64,000 bases of DNA from Immersiella caudata (GCA_030512335.1 JAULSU010000003.1:3596001-3660000); one strand, 5' to 3'. Positions 1 through 11,669 are shown, counted from the first letter of the stretch. Numbers and translations are program-made. The notes: a model not told the origin generated them from the sequence alone.

Positions 1-546
1 TCGTTCCACCGGTAGAACCAGAGGCTATCGCCACGCCAGACCCAGTTCTTGTCCCAGGTAGGCAAGTTGGTGTAGAACCACGGGGAGGCTGCCATCATGT
101 ACGGCTTACCACCGGACTGATCGAGCGCGAGCATGTATGAGGCGTCGATATACGTGTCCATGTCCTGGTTTCCCCACGGCCATGCCGCCTAGTTGAACAA
201 ACCATCGGCGACCCCTCGAGCCTTGGCGATGGCTCCGAAGGCGCCTCGGGAAGACCAGCCGGGAACAAAGAAACCTTTGGTGCGGGCCTTGATGTCATGC
301 CATTCCTCCGCGCTCTCGGAGCCTTCGAAGGTGGAAAGCAGTGGCTTGCCGTTGAAGCGGTAGTACGCCGGCTTGCGTGAAAGTTTTTGTGTTTCCCACC
401 TGTGGGAGGTTAGCCACTGAAGGCTTTCAAATGCGCATCTATGAGTGGAAGTCGTCACCATAAAGTGGGAAAAGACAGCGTGAGCGTGAGCGTGAGCGTG
501 AGCGGTGAGACAGGCGAGTGCTGCCGAGAGTGAACAAATGCTTCAG
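1..546 (-). pseudogene. Decayed GH71 alpha-1,3-glucanase (mutanase), cut by left window edge
   Basis: Reading the minus strand, a stretch rich in Ala/His (about 530-470) leads into VFSHFM, then a GT-AG intron (458-400) and VGNTKTFT, which is the usual N-terminus of secreted GH71 enzymes (family knowledge: VFAHFMVGNT). Only about ten codons later the sequence jumps, in a different frame, to KPAYYRFNGKPLLSTFEG and onward to GVADGLFN, which in the family lies roughly 100 residues further on, so an internal block is missing with a frameshift. An in-frame TAG at 191-189 then replaces the Trp of the expected LFNWAAWPWG; the reading continues as AAWPWGNQDMDTY to the window edge. No ATG opens the signal-peptide frame (TGA at 545-543 lies just upstream). 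An active gene would encode a secreted enzyme cutting alpha-1,3-glucan of fungal walls; this copy cannot make it. Family assignment is firm; exact deletion breakpoints are inferred. Confidence 0.85.
478..503. repeat. TGAGCG hexamer tandem repeat
   Basis: About four perfect copies of TGAGCG. On the minus strand they read GCTCAC and encode the Ala-His repeat that lies in the signal-peptide remnant of the GH71 pseudogene, so this is a short microsatellite inside a former coding exon. Confidence 0.7.
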
Positions 547-1840
547 CAACTTGAGAAACCGCGAGGTGCGGCTCAATCAGAACTAACCTGACGGAAGAGA
601 GATCAGATGCCCGGATTCACATCGAATCTTCCTCGGACAGTACTTCACCATTCGGCTCACCACTCGAACTTGGCAAGCCCGGATCATGGACCTCGGAACG
701 AAATTACCTAGGGAAGGATGCTTCGGCTGGCTACCAGGAAACACTAGGAGACTGGAGCTTACCAATACCTCGTCGAAGCTCCTCACAATCGGCTCGATTG
801 ATGTTCTCCATGTCGGTGAGGGTCTTTGCCTGGCCGCCCAAGCCCTCCGGCGAGCTTGGCATGGCATTCACTAAGCTCTGGGCCGCATCGGGGAGAGCAC
901 CGAGAGTCCCTTTGGACGCTGCGCCGAGGATTGCAGAGCCCTGCGACTCCCCTATTCCAAGGTCTAGTGCAGTCATGGCCCCCAACGAAGGCCTGTTGCC
1001 GACCGATTGGACACTGGCGAGGGCGGAATCGACCATGCTCTTGGTGCCATGGGGAGCCGTCATGTCCTGCACCTTGGCGCGCTGGCTCTCCAGTACGTGT
1101 TGAGAGGTGAGCGAAGCCGAGGTATTCACACCAGTTCGACCGTTTCGACACACAACTCGGGTTGACATGAGGTGCCGACAGAGAACCAGCTGGGCCGGCA
1201 CCTCCAGAGTTGTCGATCATGATGTTTGAAAGGTGCGTCAGAGCGCTGCGATACAGTAGCTGGCAGGCTCATTTGCGCCGGAACAGGCATACAGGTACAC
1301 AGGAAATAGTCAATAACCCCTGAGTACGTGTGTGCGGAGAAGGAGAACATGATATGATGCTTAGGTAGCATTTAGGTAACATGAATGCAGTCCGCATCAG
1401 AAGGGCGGCCTTCAACGTTGCCAAACACGCGACTGAAGTGGACCCATTCTCACCTGATCTTGCTGCCAAATCCTCGCCATAACAGGTGCAGTGGAACGTT
1501 CTGCATAAACCAACCCACACAGGTACAACATAGGTAGGTAGAAACGAACAAATCAGCTCCAAAGGCTCACACCTGGACACTCGACAAAAGGACGGCCATA
1601 ATAGTGATCAGGCCTGATCTGATCGAAAGGCTCTTTAGCGTATTCCCGGTGCATCTGCATGATATGATTGAATTGTGTGCATCGCAAAGTAGGGAAGGCG
1701 CCTGGCCCGGGGTGAGCCTTCCAGGAAACTCGGCTCGACCCGATCAATCGCCAGTGCTTACACCAGCTACCTAAATCAACAACAGCACCAGTTTGAACCT
1801 GACTGACATGGCGTCCGACTGCCCATTCAGGGCTTGGAAC
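547..1840. other. Intergenic; one weak open frame
   Basis: No gene I can support. A minus-strand open frame at 731-1201 (156 codons) has an ordinary composition (MTAPHGTKSMVDSALASV ... ADCEELRRG) and a good GGTAAGC donor near its end (about 759), so it could be an exon of a small unrecognised gene, but no matching downstream exon, family or initiator context is visible. Confidence 0.3.
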
Positions 1841-2825
1841 TCAGGCCTCGCCTCGCACCAACCACAAATCAAACCAGCTCACAATCGCGCTGTGGCTCTG
1901 CTCTTTGCACCATTCTGCTCCGCACAAAATGCAGTCGGTTAGCTGCTACCACCGCTCGCACAATATGGCCACCGGGAACTCACTCTCATACGGGTTATCA
2001 AGGTCGCCTCTCGAGGCAAAACCATGCGACACCCCCTGGAACAGCTGCAAGTGATACACTTTCTTCTCTCTCTGCAGCACGTCGACCGCCTTGCGTCTCA
2101 GCTCGCTAGGAAAGGCGCCGTCGGTCTCGGCACAGGAGAGCAGCAATGGATCTGCGATACAAATCAGAATCAAATGGCACCGAGCATGGGAGCTGAATTC
2201 AAAGGAAGCGTCGCTCACGCTTCAACGCGACAAAGTGGTCCTCCTTGAGCCTCGAAGGATGCGCAAAAGCTCCCGCCGAGACCGTATCCGTCGCCAAGAG
2301 TTGACACACAAACGGCGCACCGAAGCAGTATCCGACGACGGCGTATTTGGTAGTGGCAGTCCCGAACTTCTCCCTCACGGCGGCCGCCCAGGGCTCAACG
2401 TGCCCTTCGGCAAACGCGAAATGCTTCGCCAGCCAGGCGGGGTGGTCGAACCCTGGAGGGGGCGGGTCATTGCGTGTGGCGCGGTATTTGGATATGGGGT
2501 CCTATCCTTTCAGTTATTATCTCCAGCAGAGAGATATCTCACGGTGAGATGTTTTTACCCCCCGGAAGTAATCAAGCCCCAACACCAGATACCCCGCCGC
2601 TGCGTATGCATCCATCAGGAGCTGCGCGTTGTTGGACAAGCCCCAGACGTCGGGGAAGTACAGAACGACATTGCCGTTTGCTTTCCCCTCGGGCGGACGC
2701 GAGATGTAAGTCGGCAATTCCAAGACATTTTCAACGTGGCCGCGCGATGTGCCCTCGTGGAGGCTTCCGGTGAAGCAGCACGCGCTGGGGGGCTTGGCGA
2801 GATATTGCTCCTGCTCGGTTGTCAT
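1841..2825 (-). CDS. Dienelactone hydrolase family protein
   Basis: Four exons (2825-2559, 2501-2219, 2151-1984, 1914-1841) join in frame to a 263-residue protein, a normal length for fungal members of this alpha/beta-hydrolase family (which includes yeast Aim2). Conserved stretches: CCFTGSLHEG near the N-terminus, VLYFPDVWGL, LGLDYFRG|DPI across intron 1, the nucleophile elbow GYCFGAP (Cys148), CAETD (Asp194) and GVSHGF (His226), which form the Cys-Asp-His triad. The C-terminus ends AIVSWFDLWLVRGEA. Introns are 57, 67 and 69 bp with GTAAAA, GTGAGC and GTGAGT donors. No signal peptide, so probably cytosolic. Dienelactone hydrolases open lactone rings in aromatic degradation, but the fungal paralogues are mostly of unknown substrate; the neighbours give no pathway clue. 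Confidence 0.93.
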
Positions 2826-4660
2826 CGTGAGCTTTGAACTTAGGAACTTTTACAAAACCTATGATGGGAAGGAAAAAAGAAGTGAAGGGGGTTCTCTGAT
2901 TTTATCAAGTGGTTGACGCGGGGCTCATCTCCCACTCGTCTCACTCAGGCCATCGCCGGTACGGCACCGCGCCGCTCAAAGTGGTGACCTGCTGCTGCCT
3001 TTCCCGTCCACTCAATGTGACGTTACCGAGGGCAGCGATTGGTGCAACCGCAGCGTACATAACTAATAATATCCAGCAGTGATTCTCTGGCCTCGCTCAC
3101 TCGCCAAGTCAAGACGGTTTCTTTGCGACCAATATCTGTTGTAATCACTTCCAGTCCATCCGGACTTGGCCATAGTTAGGCCTTATGAACAATCAGACCC
3201 AGTCCCACAAAGTCATTTAAATCTAGCTCAACATGACGAGAAATATCTGTTAGGTCTCGGAATCCCTTGTAGCGGGCTAATTCCTTACCGGCTTACGCCA
3301 CTGGTTGATAACACTGAGCATCTGTGAGATATCGGCACATTGGGCAGGTGAGAAAACTTAGAGGCCGCCAGGCCAGGTACCGCCCCGAATTTGGGTCTGC
3401 CGGCAGTCTTTTTTCAAATCGAAACCCACCCCAACAGGACATCAGGTAACAGCGTCGAAATAAACAGATTGGGTGACTGAACAACCAAGGGGTTCCATTC
3501 TTTGATGCCAAATCAGAATACTACCTAATTGTCCCCGTCACCCGCAAAACCACTCCGGAGGACAGCCCTCTCAGAGCGTGTCCTGTCACCTTTTCCCAGC
3601 TATGGCAACTAGCCTTCGTGTCTAACGTGTCCGGCCCAGCCCGCTTGAATCTTCTCCTTCCTCTTCCTTCCTCCTCAGGCTACAGATGAATAGCCCGCCA
3701 CGTTTTTTTTGATTAAAAATCCCATAATATGAATGTGAGAGAGAATTTGTGTCTTGTTTCTTCTGGTGGAGAGTGACAACCAAAAGACAGGATGAAAGAA
3801 AAACATCCACTTCACTTTCTCCCGACCCAGCCTGAATCCGTTGTGCCGCCATGTCATATCCATCCTTCGTCAGTTGATTTGTGGTTGTCTTTTGCTTGGT
3901 TTTGATTCTAGAACCCGGATCGGCCCCCAACATAAAGCCAAGTAATGCTCATCCGCCCAAAAAGATCCATTAAAAAGTGTACCAGCTGAGAGAACACAAA
4001 AGTTGATATGTTTGAGTGGTGATGACGATAATCCCATCCAACTCCACCGTCATATCTTCCGCGGGGCAATGTGTTGAAGAAAGCCATCCCAGAATAGCTC
4101 GCTGGTCTAAGTGTAAAAGGTGCAAAGTTGAGTAAGGGTATGTATGTGCAGTAAGGGGAATCGGAAGGGAAACGAGGCCCATCGGCCGATCCAAGGCAGA
4201 CCGAGCACGCATGGAATGAACCAAGGTCTCAAAGGTCAAGACCAGGAATCAACGTCATGGTAATGAAAAGAATCGGTCCAAACTGACGTTGTGCCAGTCG
4301 CCATACCGAAAACTGCCCGCAATCTGTTCGCGCGCGCGCGCGTGTGTGTGCAAATGTGTGTAACCCAAAGGATTCCTCCGGGGATGTGTAGAACCAGAAG
4401 ATGATGTGTGGCCGGCCCAAGAATACCAGACTCCTCATGTCGAACCGAAAAAATGCGTGTGGTGGTGCGATGGAGCCCATATAGTGAGGGCGCCGCCTCG
4501 CGCCAAAAGTGGGAGTTTGACATGCAACCGGTTGCCCCAAACCAGACCCATAAAGAACAATCCAGCCCAACCCAATAAAAGCCACGACCGTTAACCGCTT
4601 GGCCGATGATGCTTGCCTGCCCACCTCCCGATGTTGAACGCCGACTGATGCAAGATGTGA
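2826..4660. other. Intergenic, no gene seen
   Basis: Upstream of the dienelactone hydrolase and downstream of STB3. It has AT-rich patches (for example 3040-3080 and 3700-3740) and an alternating CG/TG tract at 4329-4350. Open frames here (such as 4229-4624 minus) lack any recognisable domain and look fortuitous. Confidence 0.5.
4329..4350. repeat. Alternating purine-pyrimidine (CG)n(TG)n tract
   Basis: A run of alternating CG followed by TG dinucleotides, a composition prone to Z-DNA. It lies about 310 bp beyond the stop of STB3 in non-coding DNA. Confidence 0.7.
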
Positions 4661-5731
4661 TTATACAGATCCCAGAGAGAGCAAAGCTTCCACTGCTTCG
4701 CGTTCCTGGGCAGCAGAGGTGTCCCCTAACGCCGATGCTGAAAAGCCAAGGTTGCCGAACTGCGGCGGGCGAGCCATGCCGGCCGATGCCGAGCAGGATC
4801 GAACCCCCAGAGGGTTATATACATTGTCGAAGTGAAAAGGTCGGTTCGCGTGCGGTTGGTAGGAAGTAGCGCGCAAGGCTGCAGCGCCAACCGCGGCCCA
4901 GTCTTCCTCGTCCGTGACGTCTTCGGGGTCGTCATTCATGCGCGTATCGTCATCAGGGGCCTCCGAGCACGAAGCCGAGCCAGAGCCGTCCAACGACATC
5001 TTGTCGGCCTCGTGATCCATCATGTTGTCCCGGTCGTCGTGAGAGAAGGCCGCAGACCACGGACCCCCAGCGCTCGACCCTGACGCAGCGAGCCGGGTCC
5101 GATCCAACTGCCACTTTGCCCTCTTGGCAATCGGAATGCTCGTCGGATACAGCTCGCTGGTCGGCGACGTGCGGCGCACCGATGATGCCGCAGGGTCCGG
5201 ACTGGGCTTGGCTCGCCGCTTCGCATCCCATTTGCCCCATCCCACCTTCATAAAATCCACGTCACCGTCAGCCCCGGCGCCCTCGCCTTTTCCTCCTCGG
5301 CCTTCCAAAGCCGCTACGACCAGCCTCCGCGCCTTGGCGGGTGGTAGTCCCGCGAAGCCGGGCACCGACGTGGTGAGGTAGCCCATCACATGGCGGATTG
5401 ACAGCGGACCGTGATTCAGCAAGATCTCGGGCAGGTGGAACTTGGCCAACAGCGCCGAGGTGATGGCGCCGGCCGAATCGTAGGGCGGCGACCCGAGGGC
5501 GCCGTGCTCGTCGTGCAAGTCGAGATCCGAGTCGATGGGCTCAAGGCGCGCCCGTTGGAGCTGGGCCTTGAGCCCCTGCGGCGGCAGCGACGGGGATATG
5601 GAGTTCGGAGGAGTGGGGAGGGTAGTCGGGTGAGTTGTCACAGGGACGCCCCGGGCCGCTACAACAGTCAAGTTGTCTCGGCCGGAGGGGGTCGTCGCGA
5701 TATCGCGGACAGCAGATGCCATGGTTGCCAT
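4661..5731 (-). CDS. STB3: Stb3-like Sin3-binding protein
   Basis: Single exon, 356 residues from the ATG at 5731 (MATMASAVRDIATTPSGRDN). The frame is open further up with another ATG at 5791, but that would leave less than 50 bp to a 20-base C run, so the inner start is preferred. The diagnostic Stb3 domain is at roughly residues 85-170: ITSALLAKFHLPEILLNHGP, SIRHVMGYLTTSVPGF, PPAKARRLVVAALEGRGG and VGWGKWDAKRRAK. Stb3 in yeast binds ribosomal RNA processing elements in promoters and recruits the Sin3/Rpd3 histone deacetylase when TOR signalling falls. The middle is acidic and disordered (PDDDTRMNDDPEDVTDEED), and the tail EREAVEALLSLGSV is a short helix. The link to growth control is from the yeast protein, not from this sequence. 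Confidence 0.9.
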   Translation of the reverse strand: MATMASAVRDIATTPSGRDNLTVVAARGVPVTTHPTTLPTPPNSISPSLPPQGLKAQLQRARLEPIDSDLDLHDEHGALGSPPYDSAGAITSALLAKFHLPEILLNHGPLSIRHVMGYLTTSVPGFAGLPPAKARRLVVAALEGRGGKGEGAGADGDVDFMKVGWGKWDAKRRAKPSPDPAASSVRRTSPTSELYPTSIPIAKRAKWQLDRTRLAASGSSAGGPWSAAFSHDDRDNMMDHEADKMSLDGSGSASCSEAPDDDTRMNDDPEDVTDEEDWAAVGAAALRATSYQPHANRPFHFDNVYNPLGVRSCSASAGMARPPQFGNLGFSASALGDTSAAQEREAVEALLSLGSV

Positions 5732-8623
5732 ATTGACAGTTCTTGGTCGTATTTTGCTTCGAGACCTGACTGCGATGCGCCGGGCGCACATGTTAGTCAA
5801 CCTGGATCGAAACGAGGATGATAGCGACGCGTGGGCCCGGGGGGGGGGGGGGGGGGGGATAGAGCCTAGCTGCTGTCCGCGTCTTGCTCGCGATGGGCAG
5901 AGACCCCAAGCTGGTGTTTTCTGGGGGGGTGACTCACGACTGTCCGAAGCAAAATTGCGCAGCTTATTGATAGCGACCTTTGACCGGGCAAGGATGGAGC
6001 TTGGCGGGCAAAGCGTTGATGGGCAAATGGCAGAGCTGCTGCGATGATCTTCTGTGACAAGAGATGACTCTCGATGCTAAAATCGATGGATTAGAATTTC
6101 GTGTTGTTGTTGCTTTGGGGAATCAAGAGAGAAAGAAGGGCAAGACGGATTCGCCGGCCGCGAAATGGCTAGGTAATAAAGCGCCTGCCTTCACCAGACA
6201 CACACTAACCAGCGTCAGCTTCATTTGCGCCGAAAGGGGCAAGCGTCCTTTGTTGGGGCCAGTACTTGCCCCACACCGGCGTAGCCACTGTGCAAGGGGA
6301 CGGACTGCTGCAAAGCTGCGCTTGCAAAGACATGGTTGAATTTCTTTGTTCTGTCCATTGCTTTTTTCTGGCTGTCTGTCATAATCTGAGGATTCCCGCA
6401 AGATCGGCTCGGGAACAATGCGGGCAAATGCGATTGTATTCCATGATTTTTCTGTTTCCCTTGCAAGTGCAATGCTTCCCGGCGGCCGATGGCAGCGGCA
6501 TTCCTGACCAAGACATCGCAGTCCCTGCCACACCCAGTGGATATTTGGGGGTTTGGGACACGGTCATCAGTTACGTACCAAAGGAAACGCAAAGGGGAAC
6601 CGTCACAGAAAAGCAGGGACCACGGTGTCTTCTGGAATCGTCAGACTATTTTTCCCAGCCCTGTTTCTTCCAGGCTATTAGGGCCTGACCAAAGCGGAAA
6701 GCCACGGATGACTCTTCTTGAAAGGAAAAAAAACCGAGGAGAGACGAAACCGAGCGGTGTCCGGCCAAAGCCATCCGGGGATCGAGCAAGGTGGAGCTTT
6801 CCCAAGCCACTTCTTGACATCGCTCTTCATGCACGCTAGGTTCTTATTCACCCAGACCCGACATCTGCTGCAGCACCCCCTGTGCGGTGTGCCTCCAGAT
6901 AAGGAAGGGTACATCCAACAACACTGCAGACAGCAAACACCTTGCCATTCTCTCGCCTTGTTATCGCCGCCCACTCTCAACCCGCCAGCCAACGTCGTGG
7001 GAGCTCAGATTGGGCACCGCTTGCTCTCCGCTCGCTTCCCACATTCCTCCTGCTCCCTCGCCCTCCGGGGCAACTGTGCCTTTTTAGCTGTCGTGTATGC
7101 GTCTCACCCCGCGCAAAACATGATTTGATCTACAGATTAATTGCAGTCCCGCTCCCACCTCTTGACCTGTCTCCATCTCAGCACATCGGGCAGTGCCTGC
7201 GTCTCGTGAGATCCGTTCCTGAGAGGTTGAGTGCCCCCCTGCTAAAGCTCTACTTTGCCGTAGAGTGCTTTCGCGATTCCGGCAGCGGGGCGCCCAAATA
7301 TTCCCGCAATGATATGAGGTTATTGGCAAGCTGCGCAGCAACGTAGGGAGGTACTGTTGTACCTATATCCGTGCCTTCTCCCAGGCTGCTTCAGCATCCC
7401 ACCCGATAATACACACCGATACCCACACTCAATGGCCACACACGCGCGCCTGGGAAACACAGCCCACCTCCAAGAACGGCATCACGTTGGGCAGAGACGC
7501 CACCCTGATTGGTCTCAAGACGGTACCATCACGACATCGCCCAGCTGACCCGGTCCTCTTACCTCTTGCATACCTATGAGGTGTCGTCGGCTTTGCCGCG
7601 CACTGCCATCCACACTAACACCACCAACTAACAAGGACCAAACCCTACCGCACACATAACGAAACAAAGCAAAGACCAATCTCCATACCACTCTGCGTCA
7701 CATTGTGGAGGAACACGGGTCTATGTTTACCATCGCCCCGTCCGACCCAGCTCACCCCCCACGTTGCTCCAAGCTCCCAGGGACACACCCCAAACCCCGC
7801 CGATCTGACTCGGACACGGCCTGCTCAACACATCGCCAGCTCTAGATTGACCCCATATAACTCTATCAATGAGATGTTTTTATTATTATTGGTGAAATGT
7901 AGTGGAGGTACAGAGTAACTAGACTAACTGATCCTTGGAACACGCGGGGGCCCGTAGCCCGCTTGATGGCGTCCGAGGAGGAATTGGGGGGGTTCCCGAT
8001 GATCGTCTTTCCCCGAGTCTGTCAAAACCCCACCCTGACATCTGGGCTTGGAGTAAAACCAGCAGCCATGTGTTGCGACGGTCCCAATTGACTGGATAAG
8101 AAAGCGCCTCAAGTGCGATAGGTATTATGTAGCCCGCTTTTATCTGTATGCTACCTCCCGCGCAGTACGAGAGCGTCATGTTCTCGAGGGGCGTACGCAA
8201 TGCAGTCATGTAGCTGCTACTGCTGCTGCATTGGTCTAAAGCAAGGACAAGCAAGGTGCTTCTGTTGCTGCCACTGGCGTTCCACGCCATCCGATCATCG
8301 GAAGGTCTCCATCGCTCAGGAGGAGGATGCTTCCCCCTCTTCCAAGAAACCCAATCAACAAAGACACCCCCTCTTTTCCTCGCTAGTCCTGCGGTGCACA
8401 CTTATCCCGCGAGCCGACTGGCGAGGAGGCGTTACTTATCGCGAGCAACCCGTGGAGTGCGTTCTGCGCGTGGGCAAGCACGACAGGCACCGAACGCCTC
8501 GGTTGGCCGGGTGCGCGGGTGGCAGGAGGGTCGCGAACGGCTGGTACTGGCTCCGTAGAAAACGGGGTAGGTCCTCTTAGAGCTCACACTGCAGCCTGCA
8601 AATGCTTGCCCTCGCTCCTGTTG
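5732..8623. other. Intergenic, upstream of STB3 and downstream of TOP3; no gene seen
   Basis: About 2.9 kb without a supportable gene. It holds the homopolymer at 5839-5858 and long C/T-rich stretches (7370-7850). Open frames up to 160 codons (7919-8401 minus, 6718-7128 plus) have no recognisable domain and no splice-linked partners. A long regulatory region or untranslated RNA is possible. Confidence 0.5.
5839..5858. repeat. Poly-G run of 20
   Basis: Twenty consecutive G on the plus strand (C in the sense of STB3), starting about 108 bp upstream of the chosen STB3 start codon. It could sit in the promoter or 5' untranslated region; the run is also prone to sequencing-length error. Confidence 0.9.
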
Positions 8624-10962
8624 CTACCCCGCTGCTGCTCCATTGCCGAAGACATATTGCCGGCAGGCCTGTGTGCAGTGTAGCCCCGGATTAGCAAATT
8701 GAGAGATTGAACGACGGGAGCGGCGTCGACCACGGGGTCGAGAGGAAGATAAAACTTACCGCTGTGAGAGTACCAAGCTCGCCCTGGGACTGCTCATAAA
8801 CTTGGCGGTACTTGGAGATGCTATCGGCCAGCACCGCTTGCTTGGTGGTGCGACCCTCGCATATGGCTTTCATCTGGAGCTCCATTTCTTTTCGGAGGAA
8901 CGGCTTGCCGAGACTGGTGTCGAAGCTCATGCGGTCGAAGCCCTCAATGAGGGCTACACCGAGACTCGTGGGGATGAATTCCCTGACGCCCCCTCGCCCA
9001 CCACCCCTTGCGGTGCCACCTCCGCGTCCACCGCGTCCGCCTCTTCCGTCCCGGGCGCCTCGGCCCCGCCCGCGGCCTCCCCTGGCTGCCGGAGCGTCCG
9101 CATTATCGTCATCGGCGCCGTTCTGGTTCCCGCCGCGGCCGGCTCGCTCTACCGTTCTTGCATACTGCCTTTCTTGTATCTTTTCGATATGCTCCGCCAT
9201 CGTGGCATCGGTTCCGATGCCATTTGCGTCCATGAGGGCTATCAGGTCGGCCTCTGTTAGGTAGCCTGGAGGTGTAGTCTTCCCCTCCGTCATCTCGGCC
9301 TCGAGGGGCTCGAAGCGCTCGCCTACCCTAAACCTAGGTAGCTGAGCCGTTCCCGTCCAGTTCTCATAGGGGTACACGTCGAGGTAGTTGCGCTCAACGA
9401 CAATGAGGCCGTGGGCATTGAAGCTTTCGTCACCGTAGATAATCTCAACGCCAGTGGAGACACCCTTCGCGTCCTCGGAGCAGCATGCAAGGAAGCGGCG
9501 GACGACAAGCTCGTAGATCTTTTTCTCATTCTCGTTGAGAACGCTGGGGTCTGCGTAGGTAACGGGGTGGATAGGAGGATGAGCTTTGTCGTCGTTTCGT
9601 CCCTGTCGGGGCTGCTGAAATGCGCCGTCGACCAAGTTCTGAGCGAACTGACCCCATCGATTATCTGGTGTTTGCTTCTGAACCAGAGCCTGGAGGTTCA
9701 TTCCCTTGTCAAATCGATCTGTTTCAGTTCTTGGGTAACTTATGAACCCTTGGTTGTACAGCTTCTCAGCCATGGACAGCGCCTCCTGACCTGTCATACG
9801 AAGGAATCTTGTTGCCATCTTCTGCATCTCGACAGTTGTAAGAGGTAGCGGCTTCCACTTTTTGGTGGGCTTCTCCTGAACCTTGGTAACTTTGGCATAT
9901 CTCGCCAGGATGCATCGCTCAAAGAGGATAGTCACCGCCATGCGGTCAAACAGCCTGTGTCTTATCCAGTTGAAGGTGACCCTGATATCATCTCGCTCGT
10001 GAATAACCTTTATACCCCAAAAAGCCTCAGGTACGAAGTTTTTGACACGGAAATACCGGTCCACGACGAATCCGAGCGTTGGAAATTGACACGATCCTGT
10101 GATGTTAGCCTGTCATAACCAGTGGCAGCAGAAAAATACTCACCGTAGCTCAACATGAGTTCTGACATGGGACCTCCAAGGGGCCTCAGTTTGAGCGTAA
10201 GAAATCGCGTAAACGCAAAACCGATTCGAAGATCAAGCTCGATACGCGCATCAACCGCATCGACCTGCTTATCGTCGAGAGCTACCAGTTGCCGGGCAGC
10301 ATTCAAGATGTGACTGTCGAGGATCATCAGCACTAGCACACCGGTAAAGCCAACCCATTCCTCGTAACTCACGCCCGCTCGATATTGCTGAACCTTGCCC
10401 TTCGCACTACAATACCGGGCTTTCCCTTTCTTGCCACATCCCGGATCTCGCCACCGATGTGCTCGCCTTCGCGATCGCAATCCGTCCAGATGATGAGCAC
10501 ATCGGAGCGCCGGGCCTGATCCTCGATGTTTTTAGCGATGTTTTTCTTGTCCTGCAAAGTGGGTCAGAATACAAGCAAGGCCTACTTTGGGTTAATTCTC
10601 ACACTCGAAATCGATTTTTGAATACGGGCATCGAAGAGACGTTCGGGCGGTGGGTATTCCCATCTTTTGTAGTCGTCAGGAAAGTCGAGCTGTGTGATGT
10701 GACCCCTGACGGCGGTCATAGTAACCTCGGAATGCCCCCATGGTGGGCCAAAGTCGAAATTGAAGGTGTAATTTTTGGTGTAGGTATCCCGGGTGTTGGC
10801 CTGGTGGAATGTCAGTCCCTGCTTCTGGCTGAACCTTCCCAATGGGTTTCCTTTTGCCGTTCAAAGTGTTGAACATACGGTCTGAAAATGTCCACCAGAA
10901 AGATGCCCCGCGACGGCCTTGGAAATGGATGGTTTCTCGGCAACGCATAGGATGCGGGTCAT
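8624..10962 (-). CDS. TOP3: DNA topoisomerase III (type IA)
   Basis: Six exons (10962-10879, 10800-10603, 10551-10373, 10313-10144, 10096-8760, 8668-8624) give 670 residues. The TOPRIM domain begins MTRILCVAEKPSISKAVAGH; the acidic metal site is WTDCDREGEHIGGEI; then SYGSCQFPTLGF, created by joining exons 4 and 5, and the active-site motif GFISYPRTETD with the DNA-linking Tyr331. Downstream are GIGTDATMAEHI and FIPTSLGVALIEG. Type IA enzymes pass single strands and, with a RecQ helicase and Rmi1, dissolve double Holliday junctions. Between IQERQYARTVERA and the FIPTSLG block lies a Gly/Arg-rich insert (about residues 530-580, many RGG and RGRG units), an RGG box not present in yeast Top3 as I know it. 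The last exon codes only 14 residues (ACRQYVFGNGAAAG). Head-to-head with the DUF1295 gene. Confidence 0.95.
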
Positions 10963-11669
10963 GGCAGCGGTGCGGGCCGAGAAAAATGCACGTCAATGGC
11001 GGCCAGAGAACCGGTAGCCCGATGTAAAAAATGTTCCGAGTAGTGGTCCGTCGCAGCAATGCATGACTCCATGTAGGCATGTTGTGAGGCAGATTAGAGA
11101 GGGCCCAAACGCGTTTGTGTGCGGCAGGAACGAGGCTTCCCGAAATGGAGGCGCTGCAAGATCCGAGCCCTCACTTATGTGTTGACACTTTTGCCTGTGT
11201 GGTCTATCTCATCTCATCTGAAGTATCGAAGGCAGGACAATGGCAAATGTCATCCAATCTTGCTGTTGACATCAGGAGTGGTTGGTTTGTTTGTTTGTTC
11301 TAGGCTCATGGTCGACTTTCTTCGGGGTACCCAATCTGCGCACAGATCTCTTCGATATGCACAGTGGAGACTTTATGCATCTACCAAAGCACCATTGGCT
11401 AAAGTTATGCAACATGCCTTGTAGGGTCGTTTTAGGGTCTGCAAGGGGTTAAGCGGCTGATCGTGGGAACGGGAAGCAGAGCAACAGATCGACTTCACTT
11501 CTCGCCTCCAGGATGATGACGTGGTAGATTGACGCTCAAGGAACGTCGATTATATCTACCGCCCACCGACATTCAACAGTTGCTGGTAGAAAGGCATTGG
11601 CTGCTTTATCGAAGAAACTTGACCTCTGTTCGCAGCGGCCCCCAATACACACTAAAACTCCCAAACACC
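10963..11669. promoter_or_regulatory. Shared divergent promoter region, TOP3 / DUF1295 gene
   Basis: A 707-bp gap between two start codons pointing apart. No coding sequence is apparent. I could not place a TATA box or factor site with confidence. Confidence 0.5.

Noticed and set aside
2091..2837. 248-codon plus-strand frame
   Set aside because: It is antisense to the dienelactone hydrolase, whose triad and splice joins are clear; no domain in the plus frame.
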